Below, in pieces: positions 1 through 7,182 of a stretch of DNA of 64,000 bases. A model generated the notes under the pieces. That model had not been told where the DNA came from, ran no database searches, and worked only from the letters and a program-made list of their open reading frames with translations. Location: the NCBI RefSeq assembly GCF_003807585.1, contig NZ_RMBX01000005.1:1-64000 (forward strand), in the 5' to 3' direction. The first letter of the stretch is position 1. Every line of letters begins with the position of its first letter. The translations under genes were made by a program, and so were the position numbers. This DNA is from Chitinophaga barathri. Lineage in GTDB: Bacteria; Bacteroidota; Bacteroidia; Chitinophagales; Chitinophagaceae.

Positions 1-234
1 GTCCGTAATAAACTCATTTACAGAATGTTTGCTGTCATAAAACGCCAAACGCCTTTTGATAAGAACTATTTAGCAGCGGCCTGAATTTTTTTTTGGTAGT
101 CTCTTTATCTTAGAATACGCAATGACGACCTTTTCACAACGACGCCCCAAACAAGACCAGTTCCGTGTTAGATTTTCCCGCATGACTAAAGCCCTTCCAC
201 TAAAGTGCATAGTTTTAACTAACAGCTGGGACCA

Positions 235-273
235 ATAAAAAAAGAAACCGCCTCCGGCATAGCCGAAGACGGT
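235..273 (-). terminator. Terminator-like stem, minus strand
   Basis: Read on the minus strand, ACCG...CGGT and CGGC-TAT-GCCG form an imperfect stem, followed by TTCTTTTTTTATT. The only gene pointing this way is the S24 regulator ending at 613, so its transcript may carry about 340 nt beyond the stop codon. The two internal mismatches make the stem weaker than the other terminators in this window. Confidence 0.4.
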
Positions 274-368
274 CCCTGTAATGGTTAACATGGGGTACGA
301 AACAAGGATGAAGTTCCCTTGCATATGACATGAGATGCATTCTTCCATGTCAAAAACTTAGCGGGATA

Positions 369-539
369 TTAAGCGGCCGTGAGGCCAGGTTCATCTTCAT
401 TGTATGTTGGGAAATATCCGCTGTCCATTCGGTTAATTACCGAAACGGAGGATTCATTTTCCGAATACCTGGCTGCTTCCGCAATGATCTCTCACGCAAA
501 CACATCCAGGTACTGCATATCAGTTGGTAGTATACTCAT
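369..539 (-). pseudogene. Possible small ORF with one in-frame TGA
   Basis: Starting at ATG 537-539 the frame reads 15 codons, meets TGA at 492-494, then continues open for 40 codons to TAA at 369-371. The part after the TGA (it includes the string NRMDSGYFPTYNEDEPGL) is polar and acidic and looks like real protein. The frame starts 73 nt after the S24 regulator on the same strand, so it could be a second gene of that operon. It may be a decayed gene, a sequencing error, or chance. I do not recognise the family. Confidence 0.3.
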
Positions 540-612
540 TCAGAATTCCTGTTGTTACAATCTCAGGCTTACAGTATACTCAGATATTCCCTGTCACTGC
601 ATAAGATGCAGC

Positions 613-1368
613 CTAGTTCTTCATCTGTTTTTTGAGCATACTCACCTGTTCCTGCAGCTGGTTTACCATACCGGCGAGGTGGTTCACGCTCATTTTGTGC
701 TGTTGGCCCATTTTCTGGATCACAGCGTCCGCCTGCCAGATCTCCAGTACTTCATCCATATTTACGGCATAGGGATCGTACTGCGGGTTGTCGGATACGA
801 GCGTTACTTTGGTTTTGGAGCGGTTGCTTTTTACGACGCGTTTGTAAACGATGCCTTCGCGGTTCGTTACGACGACATAAGCTTCGTTGTTACGGATATC
901 TTCCCATCCGTCCACTTTGTGGCAAACGACCACGGAGCCTGAAGGAGTGGGAAGCATGGAATCCCCGGCTATTTCAAAAGCGCGGTAGCTGCCTGCGCCC
1001 AACATGGGGAGGGTGAAGGTGTTCAGCTCTTCGATGAATTCATCATCGTTGAAACCGGCCAGGTAACCGGCGGCGGCTTTCACCGGCACAAACACCACGT
1101 TCTGACGGGCGTTGCTGCCCAGCTTCTGCTGGCGGCGGCGTTCCAGGAAAGTTTCTTTCTGGGAACTGAGATCACGGCGGAGAAGATCATCTATTGAAAC
1201 ACGGAACATGTCGCTGACCTGCTCCAGTACTTCAGTGCGCGGCTCTGCGCGTTCTTCTTCATATGCGCCCAGCAAGGACCGCTTAATGTTAAGACGGTCG
1301 GCAAATTCCTGCTGCGTCCAGCCCTTTTGCTTGCGCAGATATTTCAGGTTACGGCAAACAGTAGACAT
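613..1368 (-). CDS. XRE-family regulator with S24 (LexA-like) autopeptidase domain
   Basis: A 251-residue transcriptional repressor. Residues 5-65 are an XRE helix-turn-helix (WTQQEFADRLNIKRSLLGAYE). Residues about 94-215 are a peptidase S24 domain with a probable Ala100-Gly101 cleavage site in VKAAAGY, catalytic Ser137 in GDSMLP and Lys176 in VYKRV. The last 30 residues look like a coiled coil. Family knowledge: such proteins cleave themselves when RecA filaments form or a similar signal arrives, releasing DNA. The promoter carries two CTAA-N5-TTAG sites, one of them containing the -7 element, so autorepression is likely. The same sites precede dinB-dnaE2, which makes this the probable SOS regulator of that operon. 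That last step is inference. Confidence 0.9.
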   Translation of the reverse strand: MSTVCRNLKYLRKQKGWTQQEFADRLNIKRSLLGAYEEERAEPRTEVLEQVSDMFRVSIDDLLRRDLSSQKETFLERRRQQKLGSNARQNVVFVPVKAAAGYLAGFNDDEFIEELNTFTLPMLGAGSYRAFEIAGDSMLPTPSGSVVVCHKVDGWEDIRNNEAYVVVTNREGIVYKRVVKSNRSKTKVTLVSDNPQYDPYAVNMDEVLEIWQADAVIQKMGQQHKMSVNHLAGMVNQLQEQVSMLKKQMKN

Positions 1369-1370
1369 CC

Positions 1371-1383
1371 CTAAATAATTTAG
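1371..1383. promoter_or_regulatory. Operator site 1 (CTAA-N5-TTAG) of the S24 regulator gene
   Basis: CTAAATAATTTAG is a perfect inverted repeat with a single central base, just upstream of the regulator start codon and probably inside its short leader. It shares the CTAA-N5-TTAG pattern with 1394-1406, 2793-2805 and 2811-2823. Confidence 0.6.
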
Positions 1384-1391
1384 TACAACAA

Positions 1392-1408
1392 TGCTAACAA
1401 AATTAGCA
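1392..1408. promoter_or_regulatory. Operator site 2 (CTAA-N5-TTAG) of the S24 regulator gene
   Basis: TGCTAACAAAATTAGCA has perfect 6-bp arms and a 5-nt centre. Its centre lies 23 bp from that of site 1. The minus-strand -7 element TAATTTTG (1398-1405) is embedded in it, so a bound repressor would block transcription of the regulator's own gene. Confidence 0.7.
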
Positions 1409-1430
1409 ATTATTTTTTGTAATTACCAAA
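1398..1430 (-). promoter_or_regulatory. Promoter of the S24 regulator gene
   Basis: On the minus strand TTTG (1427-1430), 21 nt, TAATTTTG (1398-1405) fits the Bacteroidota -33/-7 pattern. The -7 box lies 29 nt upstream of the ATG and within operator site 2. Confidence 0.6.
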
Positions 1431-1450
1431 TTATTCTTCTCTTATCCGCT

Positions 1451-1458
1451 TATTTTTG
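1451..1458 (+). promoter_or_regulatory. -7 element of the small membrane protein gene
   Basis: TATTTTTG matches TAnnTTTG exactly and lies 21 nt before the chosen ATG at 1480. I see no clear -33 TTTG at the usual distance. Confidence 0.45.
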
Positions 1459-1479
1459 TGCGGACAAACTCAATTAACT

Positions 1480-1944
1480 ATGCAAGAAACTTTGTTAGGT
1501 ATCCATTCCATCGTAAGATGGCTGATACTCCTGTTCGGGATATGGGCAGTTATTCGTGCTCTCATGGGCGTTAGCGGCAAAAAACCTTATACCTCCGCCG
1601 ATACCAAAGCCGGCCTTTTCTTTATGATCTTCCTGGATATCCAGTTCCTGCTGGGCCTTATCCTGTTCTTCATCAGCCCGCTGATCAAAGCCTCTCTTGC
1701 CGATATGGGCGCCGCCATGAAAAATGCAGGCCTCCGTTTCTTTACGGTAGAGCATACCCTCATGGCCCTGATAGCTATAGCCCTCGTGCATATCGGCCGC
1801 AGCAAGATCAAAAAGCTCAGCAATGACGGCAAAAAACACAAAACCGCACTGATCTTTTTCCTGCTGGCCCTCGTACTCATCCTGGCGGCTATTCCCTGGC
1901 CGGGCCGCGAAGCCATCGGCAGGGCTTTATTCCCCTCTTTCTAA
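1480..1944 (+). CDS. Small four-helix membrane protein, cytochrome-b-like
   Basis: A 154-residue inner-membrane protein with four predicted helices (about 10-31, 46-69, 91-108 and 122-141). Histidines sit near or in the helices (HSIVRW at 9, VEHT near 93, VHIG near 103), as in small b-type cytochromes of Bacteroidota, but heme binding is not proven. An in-frame TTG lies 24 nt upstream; I chose ATG 1480 because the upstream TTG falls at the promoter -7 box. The gene is divergent from the S24 regulator and shares its intergenic region, so weak co-regulation is possible. It ends at a bidirectional terminator. Confidence 0.75.
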   Translation: MQETLLGIHSIVRWLILLFGIWAVIRALMGVSGKKPYTSADTKAGLFFMIFLDIQFLLGLILFFISPLIKASLADMGAAMKNAGLRFFTVEHTLMALIAIALVHIGRSKIKKLSNDGKKHKTALIFFLLALVLILAAIPWPGREAIGRALFPSF

Positions 1945-1963
1945 GTAATACACACATACCCAT

Positions 1964-2003
1964 AAAAAAAGTAAGAACAGGAATCCCCCGTTCTTACTTT
2001 TTT
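1964..2003. terminator. Bidirectional terminator between convergent genes
   Basis: AAAGTAAGAAC (1968-1978) pairs perfectly with GTTCTTACTTT (1990-2000). There is an A-run before and a T-run after, so it can act on both converging transcripts. Confidence 0.85.
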
Positions 2004-2049
2004 GTTTTGCGGGAATGCTTGCCAAGTCCCGCTTCTTGTTTGTCAGGCT

Positions 2050-2724
2050 TTAGCCATGGGTTTTATAAAATAACCGGTAAGAATAGATGTAAGGCAGCGC
2101 GGCCAGGGCCCCCGCCGCGAAAATGAACAGGAACACCCCGCTGATGATCGGCAGGAAAATACCCGCCACAATGATGCCGAGCCCGCCAAACAACCATAAA
2201 CGGCTGGCCATATGGTGCACTTCTACCCATATATCCTCGCTTTTGAGCGTCCAGGGGGTACGTACTCCCACATAATTATTCGGTTTCAGGTTCTTCAGAT
2301 ACAGCCCGATGGCGGCTATGAGCAGGCCCACGCCCACAAATACCCATTTTTCGAGGAATATCTCGCGGCCGGCGCTTACCAGGTATATCACGATAGTGGT
2401 GAACACAGCGAGATAAATATGTATCCTGAAGCGGATACGGTAATAATCCCGGATATGATCCGCCACATCCTGTGGAGCTTCCTGCCCGTCATCTGGTTTG
2501 GGGATGTACCGGAACAGCGCGTATAAAAGACCATTGGTGAAGAAAAGAAAGATCATGAGCAGGAGGAATTCCCGCTTTTCCACAACCCCGTCCGGCATGC
2601 CGTTGAGGTTGAAATTAGTAGGGATGGTGGCTGGCAGGTTCGGCCAGATAATGCCCAGGTAGATCATCGGCCCGAACAATAACGCCAGCAACAGCACCTC
2701 TTTAAGATAATCCGGATGTTTCAT
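2050..2724 (-). CDS. DUF1648/SdpI-family membrane protein
   Basis: A 224-residue protein with about six membrane helices. The N-terminal part (residues about 15-60, including LPATIPTNFNLNGMPDGVVEK) matches the DUF1648 pattern. The C-terminal part (about 125-215, with NNYVGVRTPWTLKSEDIW) matches the SdpI family, named after the Bacillus immunity protein against the SdpC toxin. Family members also occur as general membrane proteins without a toxin partner, and none is seen here. It lies back to back with dinB; the 123-bp gap holds the dinB operators, which sit about 70-100 bp from this start codon. Confidence 0.85.
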   Translation of the reverse strand: MKHPDYLKEVLLLALLFGPMIYLGIIWPNLPATIPTNFNLNGMPDGVVEKREFLLLMIFLFFTNGLLYALFRYIPKPDDGQEAPQDVADHIRDYYRIRFRIHIYLAVFTTIVIYLVSAGREIFLEKWVFVGVGLLIAAIGLYLKNLKPNNYVGVRTPWTLKSEDIWVEVHHMASRLWLFGGLGIIVAGIFLPIISGVFLFIFAAGALAALPYIYSYRLFYKTHG

Positions 2725-2791
2725 GGCAGTTTGGGTGATTAGTTCTATATATATCTACAGCCATCGTGCCAAATAAGTTTAAAATCTTTTT

Positions 2792-2806
2792 ACTAACTGC
2801 GTTAGT
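2792..2806. promoter_or_regulatory. Operator site A upstream of dinB
   Basis: ACTAACTGCGTTAGT contains CTAA-CTGCG-TTAG (2793-2805), a perfect 5-bp inverted repeat with a 5-nt centre. It has the same architecture as the two sites at the S24 regulator and overlaps the presumed -33 region of dinB. Confidence 0.7.
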
Positions 2807-2810
2807 TTTG

Positions 2811-2823
2811 CTAATATTTTTAG
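2811..2823. promoter_or_regulatory. Operator site B upstream of dinB
   Basis: CTAATATTTTTAG is CTAA-N5-TTAG, centred 18 bp from site A and directly abutting the -7 box at 2824. Two sites between -33 and -7 would give tight repression. Confidence 0.7.
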
Positions 2824-2831
2824 TATTTTTG
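2824..2831 (+). promoter_or_regulatory. -7 element of the dinB-dnaE2 operon
   Basis: TATTTTTG fits TAnnTTTG, 16 nt before the dinB ATG. TTAG at 2802-2805, 18 nt upstream, could be a degenerate -33 element overlapped by operator site A. Confidence 0.6.
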
Positions 2832-2847
2832 ATGAAAGTCACCGATC

Positions 2848-4074
2848 ATGCTGTTAGACGGACAGCGCACCATAGCGCATTTTGACCTGGATTGTTTCTT
2901 TGTTTCCGTGGAATGCCTCAAGGATAATAGCCTGAAAGGCAAACCCCTCCTCGTAGGCGGGAAAAGCGACCGTGCCGTTGTAGCCGCCTGCAGCTATGAA
3001 GCCCGTACTTTCGGCATTCATTCCGCCATGCCCATGAAAATGGCGCTCCGGCTCTGCCCTCATGCCATCATCCGCGGCGGGGATTTTGACGAATACACCC
3101 ATTTTTCGCGGGAAGTGACCGATATTATCGCCGGTTCGGCCCCGTTATATGAAAAATCGTCGATAGACGAATTTTACCTGGACCTGACGGGAATGGACAA
3201 ATACTTCGGTTCCCTCAAATGGACGAGCGAATTGCGCCAGCAGATCATGAAAAAGACACAGCTGCCCATTTCCCTTGGCCTGGCTTCTAATAAAATGGTG
3301 TCTAAAGTAGCGACGAACGAAGCCAAACCCAACGGCCAGCTGTCCATCCCATTTGGGCAGGAAAAAGGTTTCCTCGCACCCATGTCCGTCGAAAAGATCC
3401 CTATGGTAGGCAAAGAAACCGCCGCACAACTTCGCCGCCGGGGCGTGGAAACGGTGCGTACGCTCAGCGAGATACCCGTGGGGCTTTTGGAAGCCTGGCT
3501 GGGGAAAAACGGTATCTCACTGTGGAACAAAGCCAATGGCATCGATGAATCGCCGGTGGTGCCTTATCATGAACAGAAATCCATTTCCACGGAAAATACT
3601 TTCCCCACCGATACGATCGACCTGGGGTTTATTCACAGCGAACTGGTTAGGATGACGGAAAAGATCGGCTTCGAGCTGCGTTCGCAGAACAGGCTCACCG
3701 GTTGCGTGACGGTCAAGATCCGTTATTCGGATTTTGAAACGGTCACCAAACAGCTCAGCATTCCTTATACCTCCAGCGATCATGTCCTGCTGGAGAAAGT
3801 AAAGGAACTGTTTCACCGCCTGTACGACCGCCGCCTGCTGATCCGCCTGATCGGCGTGCGTTTCAGCCACCTGGTGTCCGGCAATTACCAGATCAGCCTG
3901 TTTGACGATACGGAAGATATGATATCGCTGTACCAGGCGATAGACAGCATCAAGAGCCAGTTCGGCTGGCAATACCTGATGCGCGGCAGCAGCAGCGCGG
4001 GGAAACATGAGCAGCAGTTGCAGCCTTACCAGAAAGAAACAATGATCATGCACAAACGTTACCCAAAATATTAA
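2848..4074 (+). CDS. dinB: Y-family DNA polymerase IV (DinB)
   Basis: A 408-residue translesion polymerase that copies damaged templates with low fidelity. The palm motif FDLDCFFVSVE carries Asp13, and SSIDEFYLD carries the catalytic Asp107-Glu108 pair, so unlike ImuB proteins it should be active. Fingers, thumb and little-finger regions follow in normal order. QISLF near residue 348 is a probable beta-clamp binding motif, followed by a basic tail of about 55 residues. It forms an operon with dnaE2 (3-nt gap). Two CTAA-N5-TTAG sites in its promoter indicate damage-dependent control by the S24 regulator at 613-1368. Confidence 0.93.
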   Translation: MLLDGQRTIAHFDLDCFFVSVECLKDNSLKGKPLLVGGKSDRAVVAACSYEARTFGIHSAMPMKMALRLCPHAIIRGGDFDEYTHFSREVTDIIAGSAPLYEKSSIDEFYLDLTGMDKYFGSLKWTSELRQQIMKKTQLPISLGLASNKMVSKVATNEAKPNGQLSIPFGQEKGFLAPMSVEKIPMVGKETAAQLRRRGVETVRTLSEIPVGLLEAWLGKNGISLWNKANGIDESPVVPYHEQKSISTENTFPTDTIDLGFIHSELVRMTEKIGFELRSQNRLTGCVTVKIRYSDFETVTKQLSIPYTSSDHVLLEKVKELFHRLYDRRLLIRLIGVRFSHLVSGNYQISLFDDTEDMISLYQAIDSIKSQFGWQYLMRGSSSAGKHEQQLQPYQKETMIMHKRYPKY

Positions 4075-4077
4075 CCC

Positions 4078-7062
4078 ATGTACCTGAATTGCAAAACATG
4101 GTTCAGCCTGCGGTACGGCACCATCCGTACAGACGAGCTGGTGGAGCTGGCGAAGGATTTCGGCATCACTTCACTGGCGCTCACCAACATCAACGCGACC
4201 ACAGACGCGTGGATGTTCGTGCAGGAATGCCAGCAGCAGGGCGTCAAACCCATCCTTGGGCTGGAATGCCGCAACGGTGCTGCTTTTAATTATGTTTTGC
4301 TGGCCAGGAGCATGGAAGGCTGGTTGTCCATCAACCGGTTCCTGTCAAAACATTTACAGACAGAAACCCCCTTCCCGGACGCGGCGCCCTGGCTCCCTGA
4401 TACCTTCGTAATCTATGCCTGGGGCGCCCGTCCTCTCCCATCCCTCGCCCCGCACGAGCTGATGGGCGTCAGGCCGCGGGAGATGAACAAATTGTTCAGG
4501 ACAGATACGAAAAAGTATGCGGACAAACTGGTGATCCTGCAACCGCTCACTTTCCAGAACGAAGAATCGCAGCGGCTGCACCGCGTGCTGAGAGCGGTGG
4601 ACAACAACCTGCTTATCAGCCAGCTGCCGCAGGAACAGGTAGCCGGCACGGACGAATGTTTTATGAGCCCATACCAGTTGCTGGAACTTTTTAAAGAACT
4701 GCCGCATATCGTGCACAACACGCTGCATGTAATGGAACAATGCAATATCCAATTTGCATTCGGGCAGCACCTGAACAAAAAACGTTTTACCCACAGCCGT
4801 GAAGGTGACCGCCAGTTCCTGCGCGACATTGCTTTTGAAGGCATGGAACTCCGTTACGGCCTGCACAACGAAGAAGCGAAAAAGAGGATCGAAAAAGAAC
4901 TGGCGATCATTGACATGCATGATTTTAACGCGTATTTCCTCATAACCTGGGATATTGTCCGGTATGCGAAACACCGGGGCTTTTTCCATGTAGGCAGGGG
5001 GAGCGGCGCAAACTCGATCATTGCGTACTGCCTGCAGATCACAAATGTGGACCCCATTGCCCTCGATCTTTATTTTGAACGTTTCCTGAACCCTTACCGC
5101 TCCTCCCCGCCCGATTTCGATATCGATTTTTCGTGGCGGGACAGGGATGAGATCACGAAATATATTTTTGAACAATACACCACGGAACACACCGCGCTTT
5201 TGGGCACCGTGGCCACCTTCCAGACGAATGCCATCGTGCGCGAACTGGGTAAGGTATATGGCCTGCCCAAGCAGGAGCTGGACAAGATATTAGAAAACCC
5301 CTATCAGGTGAAACTTGGAGAAGACGGCGTGCATCAGCGTATTATCCATTACGGGCGTATGCTGGACCGTTTTCCCAATCACCTCAGCATTCACGCCGGT
5401 GGCATTCTCATCAGCGAAGCGCCCATTCATCAATACTGCGCCACTCACCTGCCGCCCAAAGGCTTCTGCACCGCGCAGCTGGACATGCACCTGGCCGAAG
5501 CCATCGGCCTGCATAAGTTCGATATCCTCAGCCAGCGCGGCCTTGGCCACATCCGTGACTCCATCGACCTGATAAAGGCGAACCAGGGTATCGACATCGA
5601 TATCCATGATGCCAAAGCGTTTATGAAAGATGAGAACGTACGCAATGCGCTGCGCACAGTGAATACCATCGGTTGTTTTTATATTGAATCACCCGCTATG
5701 CGGCAGCTGCTTAAAAAACTGAGCTGCGATGACTATATCACGCTGGTGGCGGCCAGTTCCATCATCCGGCCCGGGGTAGCGCAGGCGGGCATGATGCGGC
5801 AATATGTGCTCAATTTTCATGCGCCGGACCAGGTCAATTACCTGCACCCGGTGATGAAAGAATTGCTGGGAGAAACTTACGGAGTGATGGTCTACCAGGA
5901 AGATGTGATCAAAGTGGCGCATCATTACGCAGACCTCGACCTGGCGGATGCAGACACCCTGAGAAGGGCCATGGCGGGGAAATACCGGGGGCAACAGCAT
6001 TTTGAAAAAATACAGAACCTGTTCTTTGAGAACTGTGAAAGACTCGGCAGGCCGCGCGCCGTCAGCGAAGAAGTATGGCGGCAGATCGCCAGTTTTGCCA
6101 ACTTCTCTTTCTCCAAAGCGCACTCCGCGAGTTTTGCCGTGGAAAGTTACCAAAGCCTTTACCTGAAAACCTATTTTCCACGGGAATTTATGGTGGCGGT
6201 GATCAACAACTTCGGCGGGTTCTACAACCGCGAGCTGTACTTCCGTGAGCTGGCGAAAACCGGCGCGCGGATATTCCCGCCCTGCATGAATAACAGCCTC
6301 TATTATACCACCATCAGTGGCAATGATGTGTTCACGGGTTTTATCCATGTTGAAAAACTTGAGCAGGCGTGGATGGAAAAGGTACTGGCTGAAAGGGCTG
6401 CCAACGGGCCGTATACGGGCCTGGAAAACTTTACAGAACGGACAGACCCCAAACCTGAGCAACTGGAAATATTGATCCGTATCGGGGCGTTTAACTTCAC
6501 GGGGCATACTAAAAAAGAACTGCTCTGGAAAAGCTCCGCGCTCCTGAAAAACGATCCCCCGGAAGAACTGAAGCCGCGCCTCTTCCGCGAGCCTTCAACG
6601 GACTGGGAATTGCCTCACCTCGCCTATCACCGGCACGAAGACGCGTTCGACGAGATCGAACTGCTCGGTTTCCCGTTGTGCTCCCCTTTTGAAGTGCTGC
6701 AACACGACCAGCAGCATTATATCACCGGGGACAAATTCCCACAACACCTCGGGAAAACGGTGACAGCGCTGGGTTATCTCGTTACCCTCAAACATGTGTA
6801 CACGGCCAAAAGAGAACCTATGTGCTTCGGCACTTTCCTGGACAGGGATGGCAACTGGATGGATACTGTTCACTTCCCGGACAGTCTCCGTCAATACCCT
6901 TTTATGAAGGGCGGTTTTTATATCCTGGAAGGTAAGGTGACCGAAGAGTTTGGGGTGTATTCCCTGGATGTGTTCCGTATGCGGAAGATCGGGTTCTTTG
7001 AGGATAAAGTAAAAGAAACCGGTACCATGATGGGTTCCCTGAGCCTGGCGGCCGCGCGGTGA
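4078..7062 (+). CDS. dnaE2: Error-prone DNA polymerase III alpha subunit, DnaE2 type
   Basis: A 994-residue C-family polymerase, shorter than a replicative DnaE (about 1150). The PHP domain is degenerate: where DnaE has HxHSxYS this protein reads NCKTWFS at 4-10, and LTDH is LTNI, so PHP metal binding is probably lost. The polymerase core keeps GRGSGANSIIAYCL and the catalytic PDFDIDF (Asp346, Asp348). A C-terminal OB-fold-like region spans about 890-980. It follows dinB after 3 nt, the same pairing idea as the ImuB-DnaE2 mutasome, but here with an active Y-family partner and no imuA in view. A hairpin terminator follows at 7069. Confidence 0.9.
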   Translation: MYLNCKTWFSLRYGTIRTDELVELAKDFGITSLALTNINATTDAWMFVQECQQQGVKPILGLECRNGAAFNYVLLARSMEGWLSINRFLSKHLQTETPFPDAAPWLPDTFVIYAWGARPLPSLAPHELMGVRPREMNKLFRTDTKKYADKLVILQPLTFQNEESQRLHRVLRAVDNNLLISQLPQEQVAGTDECFMSPYQLLELFKELPHIVHNTLHVMEQCNIQFAFGQHLNKKRFTHSREGDRQFLRDIAFEGMELRYGLHNEEAKKRIEKELAIIDMHDFNAYFLITWDIVRYAKHRGFFHVGRGSGANSIIAYCLQITNVDPIALDLYFERFLNPYRSSPPDFDIDFSWRDRDEITKYIFEQYTTEHTALLGTVATFQTNAIVRELGKVYGLPKQELDKILENPYQVKLGEDGVHQRIIHYGRMLDRFPNHLSIHAGGILISEAPIHQYCATHLPPKGFCTAQLDMHLAEAIGLHKFDILSQRGLGHIRDSIDLIKANQGIDIDIHDAKAFMKDENVRNALRTVNTIGCFYIESPAMRQLLKKLSCDDYITLVAASSIIRPGVAQAGMMRQYVLNFHAPDQVNYLHPVMKELLGETYGVMVYQEDVIKVAHHYADLDLADADTLRRAMAGKYRGQQHFEKIQNLFFENCERLGRPRAVSEEVWRQIASFANFSFSKAHSASFAVESYQSLYLKTYFPREFMVAVINNFGGFYNRELYFRELAKTGARIFPPCMNNSLYYTTISGNDVFTGFIHVEKLEQAWMEKVLAERAANGPYTGLENFTERTDPKPEQLEILIRIGAFNFTGHTKKELLWKSSALLKNDPPEELKPRLFREPSTDWELPHLAYHRHEDAFDEIELLGFPLCSPFEVLQHDQQHYITGDKFPQHLGKTVTALGYLVTLKHVYTAKREPMCFGTFLDRDGNWMDTVHFPDSLRQYPFMKGGFYILEGKVTEEFGVYSLDVFRMRKIGFFEDKVKETGTMMGSLSLAAAR

Positions 7063-7068
7063 GCGCTC

Positions 7069-7122
7069 ACATTAAGCTGGTGCGGGCCGCTGATCCAGCC
7101 TGTGCCGGCTTAATGTTTTTTT
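7069..7122 (+). terminator. Terminator of the dinB-dnaE2 operon
   Basis: ACATTAAGC (7069-7077) pairs perfectly with GCTTAATGT (7108-7116), followed by TTTTTT, starting 7 nt after the dnaE2 stop codon. The loop region holds a further GC-rich sequence. Confidence 0.8.
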
Positions 7123-7123
7123 A

Positions 7124-7158
7124 AGAAAAAAAGGCTGAAGCATTTGCTCCAGCCTTTT
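7124..7158 (-). terminator. Terminator of the lysC operon
   Basis: On the minus strand AAGGCTG pairs with CAGCCTT across a short loop, followed by TTTTTCTT. It lies about 25 nt after the lysC stop codon. Confidence 0.8.
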
Positions 7159-7182
7159 GTATGCAGAATAAACTAAGTTTTG

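Larger units (their letters stand above)
1..612. other. Gene-poor region downstream of the S24 regulator
   Basis: No intact gene is supported here. On the minus strand, after the end of the regulator gene, I see a short hairpin (CTGCAT-AAG-ATGCAG, 597-611), a possible small reading frame broken by one stop codon (369-539), and a terminator-like stem with a T-run (235-273). The motif AGTATACTCA occurs twice (529-538 and 573-582). An open frame on the minus strand at 70-348 runs through the terminator-like stem and resembles no family I know, so it is not called. Confidence 0.6.

Noticed and set aside
70-348. A 92-codon open frame on the minus strand with a CxxCH-like start
   Set aside because: It passes through a terminator-like stem, has no family likeness or start signals, and the single CxxCH is at the very N-terminus without an export signal.
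492-494. In-frame TGA in the possible small gene read as selenocysteine
   Set aside because: No SECIS-like stem follows the codon and nothing else points to selenoprotein synthesis; a broken gene or chance frame is simpler.
379-942. A 187-codon plus-strand frame
   Set aside because: Its second half is antisense to the well-supported S24 domain and no promoter precedes it.
1456-1479. TTG start adding eight residues to the small membrane protein
   Set aside because: It would begin inside the promoter -7 element, so the RNA could not contain it.
4354-5190. Long antisense frame inside dnaE2
   Set aside because: It mirrors codon usage of the real gene, has no own signals, and dnaE2 motifs lie on the other strand across the full span.
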